This document shows, in pieces, positions 12,000 to 23,480 of a stretch of 64,000 bases of DNA; the first letter of the stretch is position 1, and every line of letters starts with the position of its first letter. The stretch covers positions 30,210,578-30,274,577 of the forward strand of contig OU015533.1 in assembly GCA_907165065.1 (NCBI GenBank), written 5' to 3'. The stretch comes from Caprimulgus europaeus. Its lineage: Eukaryota; Chordata; Aves; Caprimulgiformes; Caprimulgidae. A program made the translations under genes and the position numbers. The notes beneath the pieces are model-generated. The model was not told where the DNA came from, did no database searches, and was given only the letters and a program-made list of their open reading frames with translations.

Positions 12000-14550
12000 G
12001 GGCTGTTGGGTGGCGGAGGGGAGGTGCGCGGGGTGGGCGCAGCCAGCCAGGGCTGCCCTGTTTGCTTTATGGGAGCGGGCGGGTGCTCGGAGTTCGTTGG
12101 GATTTTACTGTTGAAGCTTTCGAAAGCGGTGTAAATGTGTGTGCACAGGCGGCCGGGTAGGCCCATAAAAGCAGGACCATATAATCAAGGTGGAAATTGA
12201 GAAAGGGATTTATTTCGTTCTCTTCCTCGTCACCGCCCCCCGGCTCTCGGCGTTAAGGTGCCTGAGACCTGGAGGGGCCGGCGGCAGCGGCCTGTCTGCC
12301 CCTCGGGGCTGGAGGGGAGCGGGCAGCGAACCGGGCCGCCGGCCTGCGGGGGCAGCTGGAGGTCGGGGCTTGTTCATACGCTTGTGACTGGTCTGCAAGT
12401 ACTTGTCTGTCTGTGGTGGCCCCGGAGGCACATGTGCCAGGAGGGGCTCCCAGGGCGCTCGGTTCCCAGCCTCGGCGGGACTTGGGAAGCCTGCGAGCAA
12501 GAGGGCTCCCGTCCCGCCCCCGCGCTGCCGGCGCGAAGCCCCGCTGTATTCCCGGCGCAGTCCTGGGCCGGTTTCCCGTCTGGACACCGGGCCGGAGCTC
12601 CGCTCCGCGCCCCGCAGCGGGGCCTGCCGCGGTGTGCTCCGTGACCGTTGGCCTTTCGAGGCTCGCGTTTGCCAGGCAGGGGGTGGTGAGGATGGAGGGC
12701 ATGGCCGACCCGGTGCCAGCTCTTGGGCAGGCTCCCTGCCGCTGGCACAGCCAGGGCCCGGTGGGGGAGAGCACAAAGGGCCACAAGGGCGAGAAACGGT
12801 GGGCCTGGGCGGGTTGTGCGGCGGAAACATCTGTGCCTCCATCTTTCTTGAAGCTAGACCGGCCGTGCGGTCCCCTTTTACCTCCCACCCGCTTCTCCGG
12901 CCAGTATAGATGCACATCCCTGCGGACCAGAGGAAAGCACCAGGTGCTGAAAACCTGGGACAACCGCCTCCGTCTGTAGGCGTGCAGGGGCCGCTGTAAC
13001 CTGCCAGAGGGAGCCCGAGGCGGGTGAGGAGGCCGAGAGCAGATGTAAGGACGTGGTTAGCAGTGCTGCTTGCACCCTTCCACCGGGCTGCAAGGACTGG
13101 GCTTTGCAGGGAGAGGCGACACGCTGTGGTAGTGGCGGCAGCGTTTCACGGACAGGCAGTTGGAAGGCCGAGATCCAGGCACCCGAGAGAGGGGACGGCA
13201 GAGGAGTGGGAAGGCCCTGTGTACTGGCACTTGCCAGGGTCGGGCCGCTGGCCTGGTGGTGTTTCAGCTGGGTTGTCCTGATCTGCGGAGAGCCAGGCAG
13301 ACACTGCCTCGGTCCACGGGCTCAGCCCTCCAGCCCGGCGGCCGCTTTCAGGCACATGCGGCTCGGGGGGCTGCCCATCTGCAGGGGCTGCCCGCGGCTC
13401 CCTCGGCGGCGTGCGGGAGGGCTGGCTGGCCTTCCTAACGTCTCGAGGCGGCGGAGGGGACAGGCGGCGCTCAGCGGGCCCGCACGCTTGGCCCGCACGC
13501 TTGGCCCGCGCCCGTCCCTCTCGTCTTGCACGAGAGGTTCCTGGAAGGGCGAGCGGGGCAGAGGGTCGCCGCCGGGACCAAGAGGACAGGGATGACCTGC
13601 AACCCTGTCTCTGCCGTGCTGGCCTCGGAGCGCGGCTCGCCCCGCAGCACCTGCTACCCTGCCCTCGTCCGGCTCCCGCGGCAGGCGCGGCGCGTCAGTG
13701 GCGCCAGGAGTCGCCGAGGCCGCAAGTCTCGAAGCCCGAGTGCTGCTGACACTTCCCTCCCGGAGTGGCAGGCGCAGGTCCGCCCTCTCCCCATCCCATA
13801 GGAGCCGAAGTCCGGCTCCCCGTGCGTGCGGGCTTCCCCGGCAGTCCGGTGCCTGACGAAGGTCCGTGTCCCCTTCTTACTCGGTGCAGCCTGCCAGCAG
13901 GGCTGTGGGCTCCCACCAGTACGAGCAACAGTATCTTGCCCGGGGGGGACGTACCACTTGGCCGCCTCCCTACCAGGCTGGTGAGGAGCCGGCTCGGCTT
14001 CGGAGTGGCCTGAGCGGGTGCCGGAGCTCCCCTGGGCCCCGGGAGCGGAGCAAGCAGAGGGGTGGAGGACGGCCCCGCCGGGGCGCGGGGTGCTATGAGC
14101 TCACCCCTCCGAGGCGTGTGCTCCTTTCGGGGCTGGGCGCCCACTCGCGGCCCCTCCTCGGGTGGAGGCAGTTCTGTGAAAAGCCTCGGGAGCTGGCCGG
14201 CAGTGTGCCCGGGCTCTTGAGGCGCCCCTCTCTTGCAAGCGATTTAGAAAAAGCCCAGGGCACGGTTGCGGAACTTTGCGAAAGTTGGGCAAATTCCTCC
14301 CTGTTGGGCGAGGGGAGGGTGAAGCCGCACGCTGCTGTGAGAGCACGCACAGCACCCGCTGCACCTCCGCCTTGTCCTCGCTGCGGGCGGAGATGCTGCA
14401 GCCTGAGAAATCCCGTCGGATCTCATTCAAAATAGGTTGATAGAGAGTCAAGGCGTTGACAAACCGCCTTTCCCCTAGGTAAACGCGCAGCGAGACGCCC
14501 CAGAAACTGAGGTGCTGCTGTTGTTTGCGTCCGTTTTAGCGAGGTGGGAT
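12000..14550. promoter_or_regulatory. CpG-rich domain, lobe 1
   Basis: Base composition changes abruptly near 12000 from AT-rich to dense G/C with frequent CpG, and reverts near 14.5 kb. Many long overlapping open frames appear on both strands, as expected from GC-rich DNA. None has a recognisable domain. The region is probably an unmethylated CpG island belonging to the SATB2 control region, or a promoter for an unseen non-coding transcript. TATA-like A/T stretches occur at its left edge, around 12165-12190. Confidence 0.6.
13477..13502 (+). repeat. 13-bp GC-rich tandem duplication
   Basis: GGCCCGCACGCTT is repeated exactly twice (13477-13489 and 13490-13502), followed by a partial third copy starting GGCCCGC. 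It is a short local duplication inside the CpG-rich domain. Confidence 0.9.
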
Positions 14551-15080
14551 GTACAGAGCTATTCCCGGGGACAGAATAAATACCTGCTAAGAACCGAAGG
14601 CGCCACAAGTTGTTGAACAGATGAATTGATCCAGTAATCGCTAGGGCTATAACACCCTTATTTATGCTACAGCATGTGACACAATCTTCAAAATGTGGTA
14701 GCTCCAAGTTACCACCTCTTTATTACTTATACAAGCTAATTAGATGAAGTGACTTTTACCTTCTTTACTTGAAGGAGGCACAAAGAAGCAGACAGGTAAT
14801 TCCACGCTGCTAATTTTTATAATGTGATGGGCAGGGAAGGGAGATGTTGAAGTAAAAACTGGGAAGACCGATTATGAAACCTCACTACTATGACCAGCTC
14901 AGATCTCATTATTTTTTTTTTTTCTTAAACCTCGGTTGCGAATATGTTAGAAAAACTGGCACCTCATCTGCCCGTGTGTGAACCGATGTTGTGTCCGAAA
15001 GGATCATTTGGTAGTAGGCACCTCTTTTTCTGTCACTAATTTGAAATCTCGCCTTAATGTTTTTTAGTCAAGCCTTTTAA
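14550..15080. promoter_or_regulatory. AT-rich island inside the CpG domain, enhancer-like candidate
   Basis: A unique-looking A/T-rich stretch of about 500 bp interrupts the GC-rich block. It contains the palindrome CTAATTAG at 14736-14743 (a homeodomain TAATTA core), AATTGATCCAG and AGTAATCGC nearby, and no repeat signature. This pattern is typical of conserved non-coding elements near developmental transcription-factor genes. Conservation itself cannot be seen here. Confidence 0.4.
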
Positions 15081-16319
15081 GTGTTTAGCTGCTGCATTTC
15101 AGGGTGCGGAGAGAGGGAAGCGGTGGCTGTCTTTGCCGCTCCTGGGCTCTGCGGTGCCAGGGGAGGATTTGCCACTCGGCTCTCTGGGCGCGGAGCGCTG
15201 ATGTTTGCCGCGCTCAAGTTGCGGTTGTGTTACAGTTCCTCTCGCGTGAGACTCGCCAGGCTTAAGGCTAAAAAAGTGTTTCGTATACAAAATGGTCGGA
15301 ATATTTACAGGTAATTGTGACTGTCAAATACTCCGGCGCGTTGACAGAGCGCAGAGATCTTGAAGCGTTTTGTCTCTCGGAGGGTGGGAGGCTGCGGCGG
15401 AGCGGGACCTCTGCGAGGGGCAGCGGCGCGGGCTGAGCCCCGGCGCCCGTTCGGGGGTGCCGCCGGCTCTCGGCGAACGAGGGATGGGAGGAAATAATCG
15501 TGTCACCCTGCGGCGTGACCGAAAGGCAGTTCCCGGGGCAGAAGTGTGACGGTTCACGGAGAGTAAGCGAGAGCTGCCGTCCCAGCTGGCGACAAACTCA
15601 CTTGCTAGATGCTGATTTAGTTGGATTGATTCCGTGACGGGAGCAGACGAGCACTGCGTCCAGTCTGGTTCTGTAATGGGATTTCAAACGGCGGGTACTG
15701 CTAACCCGTCCCTTTACAGACGTGAAATTTGTCACGGGAGCGCGCTGGCCGCGCTCAGGCCGGCGGCACGTCGCAGAGAGGAGCGGAGTTAGCCGGGGGC
15801 TGCCGGCCCCACGGGCCGGGGGAAAGGCTGAGGCTGGTAGAGGATGAGGCTGTAGGCGGAATCGCGCTCTCTGCGTGACAGCGATGCGTGGTGCCGCGGG
15901 CACCGCTGCGCCTGGGCACGCGGCCGCGCAGCCACCGGGGCCACGGTAGCTCCGCCGGCGGCGGCTGCGCCTACACTGCCGGGATAAGAGGTGGCAGCCC
16001 TTGCAGGCGGCCGGGCACATGCTGCCGGCCCGCTCCACGCCTCGCCGCCGCCTGGCCAGGCGGGCAGAAGGCAGGAAGGCTCCGGGCAGTATCGCCAGAC
16101 CCTCTGCCCTGGCATCTGCCGGGGGGCCACTTGCCTCCTCCCGCCGCGCCGAGAAGCCACGTCCAGGTCGGAGGACGCCGCTTCTGCAAGGATACCCGGG
16201 CTGCCCTGAGCGGCGGGCCGGCTGTCGGCCACCCTGGAACCTGCAGGGAGCGGGCCGGCAGCCCCAGACCCGGGGGGTCCCTTTGCGGGCTAATTTATCG
16301 CTGGCCCTAAAAGCTTTTT

Positions 16320-16331
16320 GTAAATGTTTAC
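16320..16331. promoter_or_regulatory. Inverted forkhead-type motif pair
   Basis: GTAAATGTTTAC holds the perfect arms GTAAA and TTTAC around TG. TGTTTAC is the forkhead core and TGTAAA is the related weaker form on the other strand. It sits in a short A/T-rich patch inside CpG-rich DNA, a common arrangement of regulatory modules. Occupancy is unknown. Confidence 0.4.
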
Positions 16332-17390
16332 GCATATAGGGAGGCAAAGTTTTGAGGCCACGGGAAAAGACGATAGGATTGTTGCAGAAGGAAAAGGGAG
16401 AGGATTTAGCCTTTTCCTGTCCCGATGCCCTATGTGTGTCCCCTCTGCAGAGAGCGCCCTGCTGAGCCTCGTTGGCAGCAGTACAGGTGTTACTCAAGGC
16501 TGAGCGTTACCGGGTCAGCTTCTCGCAGCTTTCCAGCTGCCGTAATTTCGCCAGGGACAGGGACATGCCCGGTCCGTGGCACGGCCGGGGAGGCTCTGAG
16601 CTGCCTGCCCTTTGCTGGAGCTGGCCTGTGGGACGTTTGCTGCTCGTGTGTATTAGGGTGCGTTTCCTCGATCCATTCAACGGCGTTTTCAGCCTTTACA
16701 ATTCAATAAAACCTCTGTTGTTTATCTTCACTCGAAATCCCCTGCGCTGTCTGCCTCTTTTCTCTGAGCAGATCCGCAGCCTTCAGTTATTTGCACAGAA
16801 AACTATAAATCCTCAGCGCGGTCCCGCCAGCCCGGGCAGCTCCGCTCCGGCGGGGCTCCATTCTGTCGCGGGTTGACCTGACCTCGGAACAGCGGGGACC
16901 GGGGCCGGCGGCGGGGACTCTGCGGTTCGCCACGGCTCTGCCCCATGAGCACCATTTCGCGTGGAAGGAGCCGGCGGGAGCTCCTGCCTTGTTCCGCAGA
17001 GCCGAGGGTTCTCCGTACGCGTTTGCCAAGGGTTGAGTTTACACGGGCGGTTTGCGTACAAAGATCGGGCTGTCTGTTAAGAGGCAAAGTTTGGATTTAG
17101 GAGGAAACTGGCACCCCGTTCTACACAGAAGTCAGCCGCTAATGAGCCGTGCCGTCCTGGGAATGAGCGCGGAGGTGACGGCAGGGCTGGGGCTGAGCGC
17201 TGCTCCCGGGAGGGAGCTCAGAAGCGGCTCTGTCCTCCCGGCTCTGCTGGGGTCTCCACTCCCACCTGGTCTCTCCACCGGCCGCAGAAACTCGTAGAGA
17301 GTTTGGGAGGCCGTGGTGTCCGACGTGGGCGGGTGATGCCGTGCCTCCAGGTCGGAGCCAGGTGGGAGAAAAGGGCTGATATCTTGCTAA

Positions 17391-17420
17391 TTTACGTAAA
17401 TCGTTGCAATTAAAACGATT
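17391..17420. promoter_or_regulatory. TTACGTAA bZIP palindrome overlapping a 7-bp inverted repeat
   Basis: TTTACGTAAA at 17391-17400 is a perfect 10-bp palindrome containing TTACGTAA, the consensus of PAR bZIP factors and NFIL3. Overlapping its end by two bases is AATCGTT (17399-17405), with its exact reverse complement AACGATT at 17414-17420 and the loop GCAATTAA. The cluster lies within otherwise GC-rich sequence. Confidence 0.45.
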
Positions 17421-20149
17421 CGTGCCTCGGGGAAGCGTCCCTGGCCCGGCACGCTCGGCATGTCCCGCTGAGCTCCGCCGTCTCTTGCCCCCACCCCGAG
17501 AGAAAGCGCGGTTGAAGGGACGAGCGGGCTCCCCCGTGTCCCGCAAACACCTTTGGGGTGAAGAGGCAGGCGCCGGGCTGGCCCCCGGGCTGGGCGGGTG
17601 GCTCGCAGCTGCAGCCCCCTCCCGAATTCGTTCGTGCCCCAACTCAGGCCGTGGCGGCGTGCGGGACGCGCCTCTCCCCGCACGGCGCCGCTTGCCGCGG
17701 CCATCTCTGGGGGCAGAGCGGGGGCGCTGGCCGGCCCGGGGCTAACGGCACTTCAGTGGCCTTGGGCTGCTGCGAAGGAGCAGCCGCAGCTGGTGCTTGG
17801 GTGGCAGGGCTCGTCTCAGTACTTGTTAGGCACTTCTGTTTCGGATCTAGGGAATTTTCCTTAATCGCAACGACGGTGGCGAAACTCTTCCTTCGTTTCC
17901 AGTTCTGAGCCGCTAATTTGAGGGAGAAGAGCCGCAGGGCACAGGCGGTTGGGTCTGTGCTCTCTGCTCCTGACAGTTTACAAATCTAAACAAATCTATT
18001 TTAAAGAACCTGTACAAAAACGAAGAATCTCGCAAGTCTGTTAAGGTGAGCCGAGTCGATGAGCGTGAAATCTCACAGAGGAAATCCCTTGCGGCTCGCA
18101 CTGCAGCGTGTAATTGCGGGAAAACGCAAACTCGCGGCCAGGGAGACAGCCAAGAGATGGAGACGAATGTGAGGAACAAGGGGAAGCCGCAGATCGCAGC
18201 GGGGAGCCGGAGGGGCAGGAGCGAGCTTGGCAGGACCCCGGGAGCGGCCGGCTCAGCCCCGCAGCAGGAGCCCCGACGGCCCCCGGCGCGCTGCCTTCTG
18301 GGCACCGAAATGCGGTGTAGTAACAGCTCCGGCCGGGTCCTTCCCTTCCCTGTATACAGCTGGCTGGAGAGATTTCCTCTCTCTAGTCCGCAGCTTCTTC
18401 TGTGTATTACTAAAGTTAGCTGCAAAACACTATATTTATAAATAAAATCAGTGAGGGGAAGGATGAAGGCGAGGGTAGGATCAGCAGAGATACTGCCGTC
18501 CCCAAACTGTTCAGTCGGAGTTCGGACGCCGTAAAGACGCTTTCTGTTCTTTTTCGGTTGGCACAGTAAGAAGGGGCTGGAGGCGGCCGGCGGTGCGCGG
18601 GGGGCGCAGAGCCGCCTCCGCTGGCTCCTGTAGGGCCGAGGCGCGCTATGCCGCCGAGCCGGGGGACTCGCCCGGCGCTTCGGTGGCCGTCGCGCTCCCT
18701 GTCCGGGCAGCTGCCCGTCTAGGCTGGGGCTGGCGGCGAGAAAGCACCGGCGCGCGGCTGGGAAACGCTGGGTAACGGCGGTGGCCCGACCCGTGCTCCC
18801 GCCGGCAGTGTCGGCGGGAGTCAGAGCTCTCCCTCGAAGTGGTGCGGGCAGGGCTGGGCTCCTCCTGCCGTGGGGGTCAGGGACATTCTCATTTCGTTTT
18901 AGGTTCACTTTATAAACCTGGCGCCCAGCGAGGGATCGCGGTAGTGCGGAGCGGCCCCTGCGGCGGCAGGTAGACGGCTCGTCCCCGCTGGGGAGAGCCT
19001 GATGGAGGGGTCGCTCCGCAGAGGCGCTGGGGGAGGCCGGCTCCGCGATTGCGCTGCGCCTTTCCCGGTTCGCGGGGTGAGCGCAAAGAAAGTGCAGCCG
19101 GGCCGGAGGTCAGTCCCCACGCAGCTGCTCGCCGCGGGTTTTCCCGGGGCTCCCTCTCGGCCCGGGCCGGGCCGTAGCCACGGGCGAGGACGGCGGCGCT
19201 GCGGGCGCCTCGATGGCATGTGGCGAGGCGGCAGGGCGGAGCGGCGCTGCCGCGGCGAGGGCGCAGCAGAGGGCAGCGGGGCCGGTGCCGCACAGGAGGG
19301 GCCGGCAGGTCCCCGCGGCAGGTGCTGTTCGCCGTGCCCGGCCGCACCGGACCGCCGCGGCCGCGGGCGGGCAGGCGGCAGCCGCGGCCGCCTGGGGCTG
19401 CGCCGACGTCGGTGCCCGCGCGATGGCGCTGTGCGAAGGAGAAGGCGCCGGGACGGGTAGGGCGGGTGGTCCGGTCCAGGTCCCAGCACGGGCCCCGAGG
19501 AGCAAGCCCGGGCCGAGCGGGAGCATGGAACTCCCGCCTGCGGGAGCTGCCTGGAGCTTCCCGAGCCCACCTGTCCCGGCGCCCTGGCGGTGCCTGCTGC
19601 GGCCGCCGCCCACGTTGGGACTGCGCGCTGCCCCACCGGGGCCGCGGGGCCATCCCGCCGGCCCCTGTGCCGTCGTGTCAGTCCTGGGACACCGCGCTTC
19701 GAGGTGGTCCCCGCGGGCAGCGGGCCGGCGCCTCCCAGGAGCCAGGCGTGCGGCGGCCGGGACCCCCCGCCTCGGCCCAGGCCGCAGTGCTCCGCCGCGT
19801 CGCGGGGGGCCCGGCCCGGCCGAGCTCCGCGGTCAGGCGGTCGTCCCGCGGGCGCCGGGGCCTTTGGAGGCACTGGGCAGAAAAGGAGGAAGAAGGAGGC
19901 GAGGAGAGCTCACGGGAGCTCGGCGGAACTGGTGAATCCTGCCAGCCACGGCGGCCACTTTTCGAGCACAGCTCCGCCGGGTGAGGGCTGCCCCGGCCCC
20001 GGCCCGGCAGGCAGCACCGGGGGGCCTCACCGCGCGGCATGGCGGGCGGCAGAGGCGCGGGAGCCCCCGGCAGCCCCAGCTGCAGCCGTCCGTCTCTGCA
20101 GCCTGTGCTGCGGCGCTGCGAGCGCTGAGATGCGTTTTGGCTTTAAAAG

Positions 20150-21500
20150 CGGTAGTTAATGAAAACCAAACCTTTCCAAGGAGGTGTTTTTGTTCGTTTG
20201 CTTTGTTCAAAAATTTTTTGGCAATCAACCATTTGAGGCGTCCATAAACTTCAGTAACGGGGAGCGCTGGGGACACGGAGCTCACCCACTCCTGCTCTCA
20301 CCAGAGTGTGAGAGCAGAAAATTCTCGTACCGAGTTCACGTTAGGAAAAAGAAAAAGACGTTATTAATGATAATAATTTTTAAAAATAGAGTTCTGTTTA
20401 TAGCGAGGACAGAATGGGGAAAAGCAATGAGAAATAATCGCCTCTTTTCCAGTGGAAATAAGGGCAACATGTGGAAATCATGCACTAGGGAAAAAAAAAC
20501 CCAACACATTTGTAATTTGAAACAGAAAGAAAAGGCTTTTATTGGTAAAAATATGTAATAGAAAAATAAGCATCGTGTATCATAAAATCTATCTAAATTA
20601 AATGATGCTTACAAAACAGAAGTTACCAACCAGCAAAATTTACCCGCAGTCAGTTCGGTTTCCCTTCAGTTTTACTAACAAGCCCCTTTGCTTCCGCGTC
20701 TAATTTTTCAAATGATTATCGCTCCCCATTTCAAAGTTAAAAAGAGTATTTTTTGTAAACGTTCGGTTTATAAATTCAGGAATAAACACATCTTTGGCGA
20801 TCCTGATATTCCAGTGAACGCGCAAATGAGAAACCAGCTGCCGATGGGGAAAAAAACGAACGTGAGGGGAAGGTGCTGGGGATTCATTGCAAATAAAGCA
20901 ATGGCTACATATATATTTAAATGTATTTAATTTTATGCATTATTCAAATGCCCTTATGACTAGTTTAATAATTTAGAATCGATAGTTTTCCTAAAAACTT
21001 TATAAAATATTTACACTTAATAAAATATTAATCGATTAACAAGCCAGTTGTACTCTTATAGGAGCTTTACTGAAGTCCTGTAATCGCGCTGTTGCCACAC
21101 GTCTCCGCTGTTAAGAAAAGGATCACTGACAAAATGTAAATGAAGATCTTCAGACGGTGGTGTTTATAAAATAGCTCATTAATGGGCTTGGATTGAGTCT
21201 CTCCATCCATCCACATCATCAGATATAATAATAGTAACGAATCAGACAGGGAAGATCCTGGCTAAACCATTGGCATTTTTTTTTCCAGAAGTACTGAAGT
21301 TCTAAATCACCAATTCTTCTAACTTTCTGGCCATTGATCCGCAGGAATTCGTAGTTCAACATCAAAGGTAAGAACAAAACATTATTCAATTATGCGATAG
21401 CTGGTGGAAAACGTTAACTTCCGTGTAAGAACTGCTGCTGAGCTTTATCAGATTTAGGAAAAAAAAAAAAAAGGGAGAAAAGTTAGATCGGGTTATTTAA
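20150..21500. promoter_or_regulatory. 1.3-kb AT-rich island inside the CpG domain with palindromic homeodomain/CUT sites
   Basis: The composition turns sharply A/T-rich, with no repeat recognised. It contains TTAATCGATTAA at 21028-21039 (a perfect 12-bp palindrome holding the TAAT-N2-ATTA paired-homeodomain P2 site and the CUT/Onecut core ATCGAT), a second ATCGAT at 20978-20983, and the palindrome CATTAATG at 21177-21184 next to TTTATAAAATA. Several exclusive A/T runs alternate with unique sequence such as 20690-20900. It lies only about 3 kb upstream of the leader exon. I infer a promoter-proximal enhancer or matrix-attachment element. This is motif evidence only. Confidence 0.45.
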
Positions 21501-22880
21501 AAAGAAAAAACCAAGAGTTCTGCAAACTTTGAGGCTCCTTTCTGGAAGGGACGGCAGGAGACCTGGCTGCGGGCAGCCGCTGCGCTCTCTCCCCCTCCGC
21601 AGCCGGCGCGTTCCCGGCACCGGCGCTCGCTCCTCCGACAGCTCCCGGAGCCCCGGCCCTGGTGGCGGCCCCTGCACCCCCGGCCGCTGTCCTCAGCGTC
21701 CTTTCTGGCTCTCCCAAACTTCAGCCGGCGACGAGACCGGGCTCCCAGCCTCGTTCACGGCTTGCTGTCCCGGGGCAAGACTGGCGCCGCGTCCAGACTT
21801 TGGCGGCGGGTCCGCCTGCTCCTTCCGAGAAGGGGAGAGACACGAGTCCTTCGGCCGAGGTGGGGGAAGCCGCACTCGGCTCTGCTTTTCGGGACCGGGC
21901 CGGGGGTCGGATGTGGAGCGAAGCGATTATTTCTCTTACCCTGCCCGGGGATCCGCTGCTTCTCCCGGCACCGCTTCCAGAGGCGGCCCGGAACCCACCG
22001 GGAGACCCAAGCGCTCGGCTGGCGGGCGGGCTGTCACTGCCGCTCGGAGGGAGGGAAGGAAGGAGCGGGGCACCGGGGCCAGCGGGGGACGAGTTCCCGA
22101 GGGGACCTGCCCTTCCCCTCCTCCGAATACCGGAGCAGCACCGGCGGGGCTCGCCGCACCGGGACGGCTGCGTGCGGGCTCGAGGCTACGGCTGCTGCCC
22201 ACCCTACCCTCCCCGGGCGCTTACAGGACGGACGGAAACCTGCCGCCAGGGCAGCCCGGTGGCGGTGATGCTCCCGCCGCGTCCCGATCCCGCCGTGCCC
22301 GCGGGGGGGCTCTCCGCTCCCCGTACCCCCCCCCTCCCCTTTTTTTGACCCTCCGGCGCCACCGTAAAAGGCAAAGCTCTTAAGGGGGCACGGCGGGGAG
22401 GGCGGTGCCGTGCAGGGACCCAGCGGCGGAGGAGCGGGAGGGGGGCGGTGGCGGCGGCGGCCACCGATGGTGCCCGCCGCTCCCCCGCTGTCCAGCCCCC
22501 GCGCCGGAGGGGATTTCCTCGGTCCACCTTAACGCGGGGCTCGTTCCGCCGCCGGGCGAGCGGGGAGGGCTCGGCGGAGCGGGGTCGCGGCTCATTCCCC
22601 TGCGCCCCCCGGGCCGGGCAGGGGGCGCTGCGAGCTCTCGGGGCGCGCCGCTGGGCACGGCCCCACCGGGGGATGCGCCCCCTCCGCCGCCGGCCCCGGG
22701 GAGCGGCGCGGGTGCACCTTGCACCCAAGGGGGAGGTGACTGACTGCCGGGCGACCGCTGCTCCCTCCGGCACCGGCGAGGGGCCTGATCCCACCTCGCT
22801 GCGACTTCCCCGCTGGAGCAATCCCCTCCCCGCTGGCTGCGCTTAGCCAGCGCTGTTATGCCCTAGCCGGCGCTCCGCTA

Positions 22881-22893
22881 CTAAATAATTTAG
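22881..22893. promoter_or_regulatory. CTAAATAATTTAG palindrome in promoter lobe
   Basis: The 13-bp sequence has perfect 6-bp arms (CTAAAT / ATTTAG) around a central A, set in flanking GC-rich sequence. It could bind homeodomain or MADS-type factors; it does not match the MEF2 consensus exactly. Confidence 0.4.
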
Positions 22894-23289
22894 CGGCGGC
22901 AGCAGCAGCTCTTCCCTGCTCGCTTCTCACCTCCTCCCGGCCCCCACCATCAATTATTCAGAGCCAGCCCGGTAACTGCCTGGAGCCTGGCCCGGAGAGG
23001 AGAGCAGCGGCCGGGCCCTATCGGCGGCCAGGCCAGGCCAGGCCGGGCCGCCCGCCCACTCTTGGAGCTACCGGGGAAGCGCGACCGGCCTCTCAGGTCG
23101 GCAGCCCCCACCACACCACGAAAAGTTACTGCCGCCGTGCCCCAGCGGGGAGAGGCTACGGGAGGGTCTCTGCTGTCGCTTGGGTCCCCGCGGGGGCAGC
23201 GGGTGGCAGGAGGCAACCGGGCCGCACCGACCGCCTGGTCTAGATGCCGGTGGCAGTTTTGCTCCTACGCGGTCAGTCCGGTCTCCCCA

Positions 23290-23480
23290 GCTCCGGCTTC
23301 CCCTCTATCCTGCCCCTTGTTCTCCTGGCTCCTCCTCCTCTCCTTCCCCCTCAGCCCTCCCCCATCTCGACTGCCCCTGTCCTTGCGCCCTTTTGCCCTG
23401 GGTCCCTCCTGTCACCACCGCCTTGTCCCGCCGCGCTTCCCCTTCCCCACCCAGCCCGCCCTCCTCCCTCCCTCCGTGCG
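23290..23480 (+). repeat. Pyrimidine-rich (C/T) tract
   Basis: Nearly 190 bases are strongly biased to C and T, with CCTCCTCCTCTCC-type runs. Such polypyrimidine tracts near promoters can be nuclease-sensitive or form triplex DNA. No coding meaning is seen. Confidence 0.7.

Larger units (their letters stand above)
117..12000. other. Intergenic region upstream of SATB2, no gene seen
   Basis: This is AT-rich DNA with many short open frames, all below about 165 codons, none with recognisable protein motifs and none flanked by convincing paired splice sites. It holds simple repeats, two hairpin palindromes and a few old repeat-like fragments, listed separately. Nothing resembling a tRNA, snRNA or rRNA was noticed. 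It lies 5' of SATB2, so distal enhancers are plausible but cannot be shown from one sequence. Confidence 0.7.
15080..20150. promoter_or_regulatory. CpG-rich domain, lobe 2
   Basis: About 5 kb of mostly CpG-dense DNA carries long but compositional open frames on both strands. Short A/T-rich patches within it carry recognisable motif pairs: a forkhead-type inverted pair at 16320-16331, a bZIP palindrome at 17391-17400, and a TATTTATAAATAAAA stretch near 18431-18446. No coding exon is recognised. In mammals an antisense transcript, SATB2-AS1, starts next to SATB2, and an avian counterpart could start in this domain; nothing in the sequence proves it. Confidence 0.55.

Noticed and set aside
15598..16497. 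299-codon minus-strand open frame
   Set aside because: Low-complexity translation in CpG lobe 2 with competing frames on both strands; no recognised family.
17913..18908. 331-codon minus-strand open frame
   Set aside because: Biased Arg/Pro/Ala composition, no motif and no codon-pattern evidence. Same GC-rich artefact.
18905..19873. 322-codon minus-strand open frame, with overlapping frames of 150-254 codons on both strands
   Set aside because: Ala/Pro/Arg/Gly-rich low-complexity translation, open simultaneously in several frames on both strands. This is what CpG-rich DNA gives by chance. No domain is recognised.
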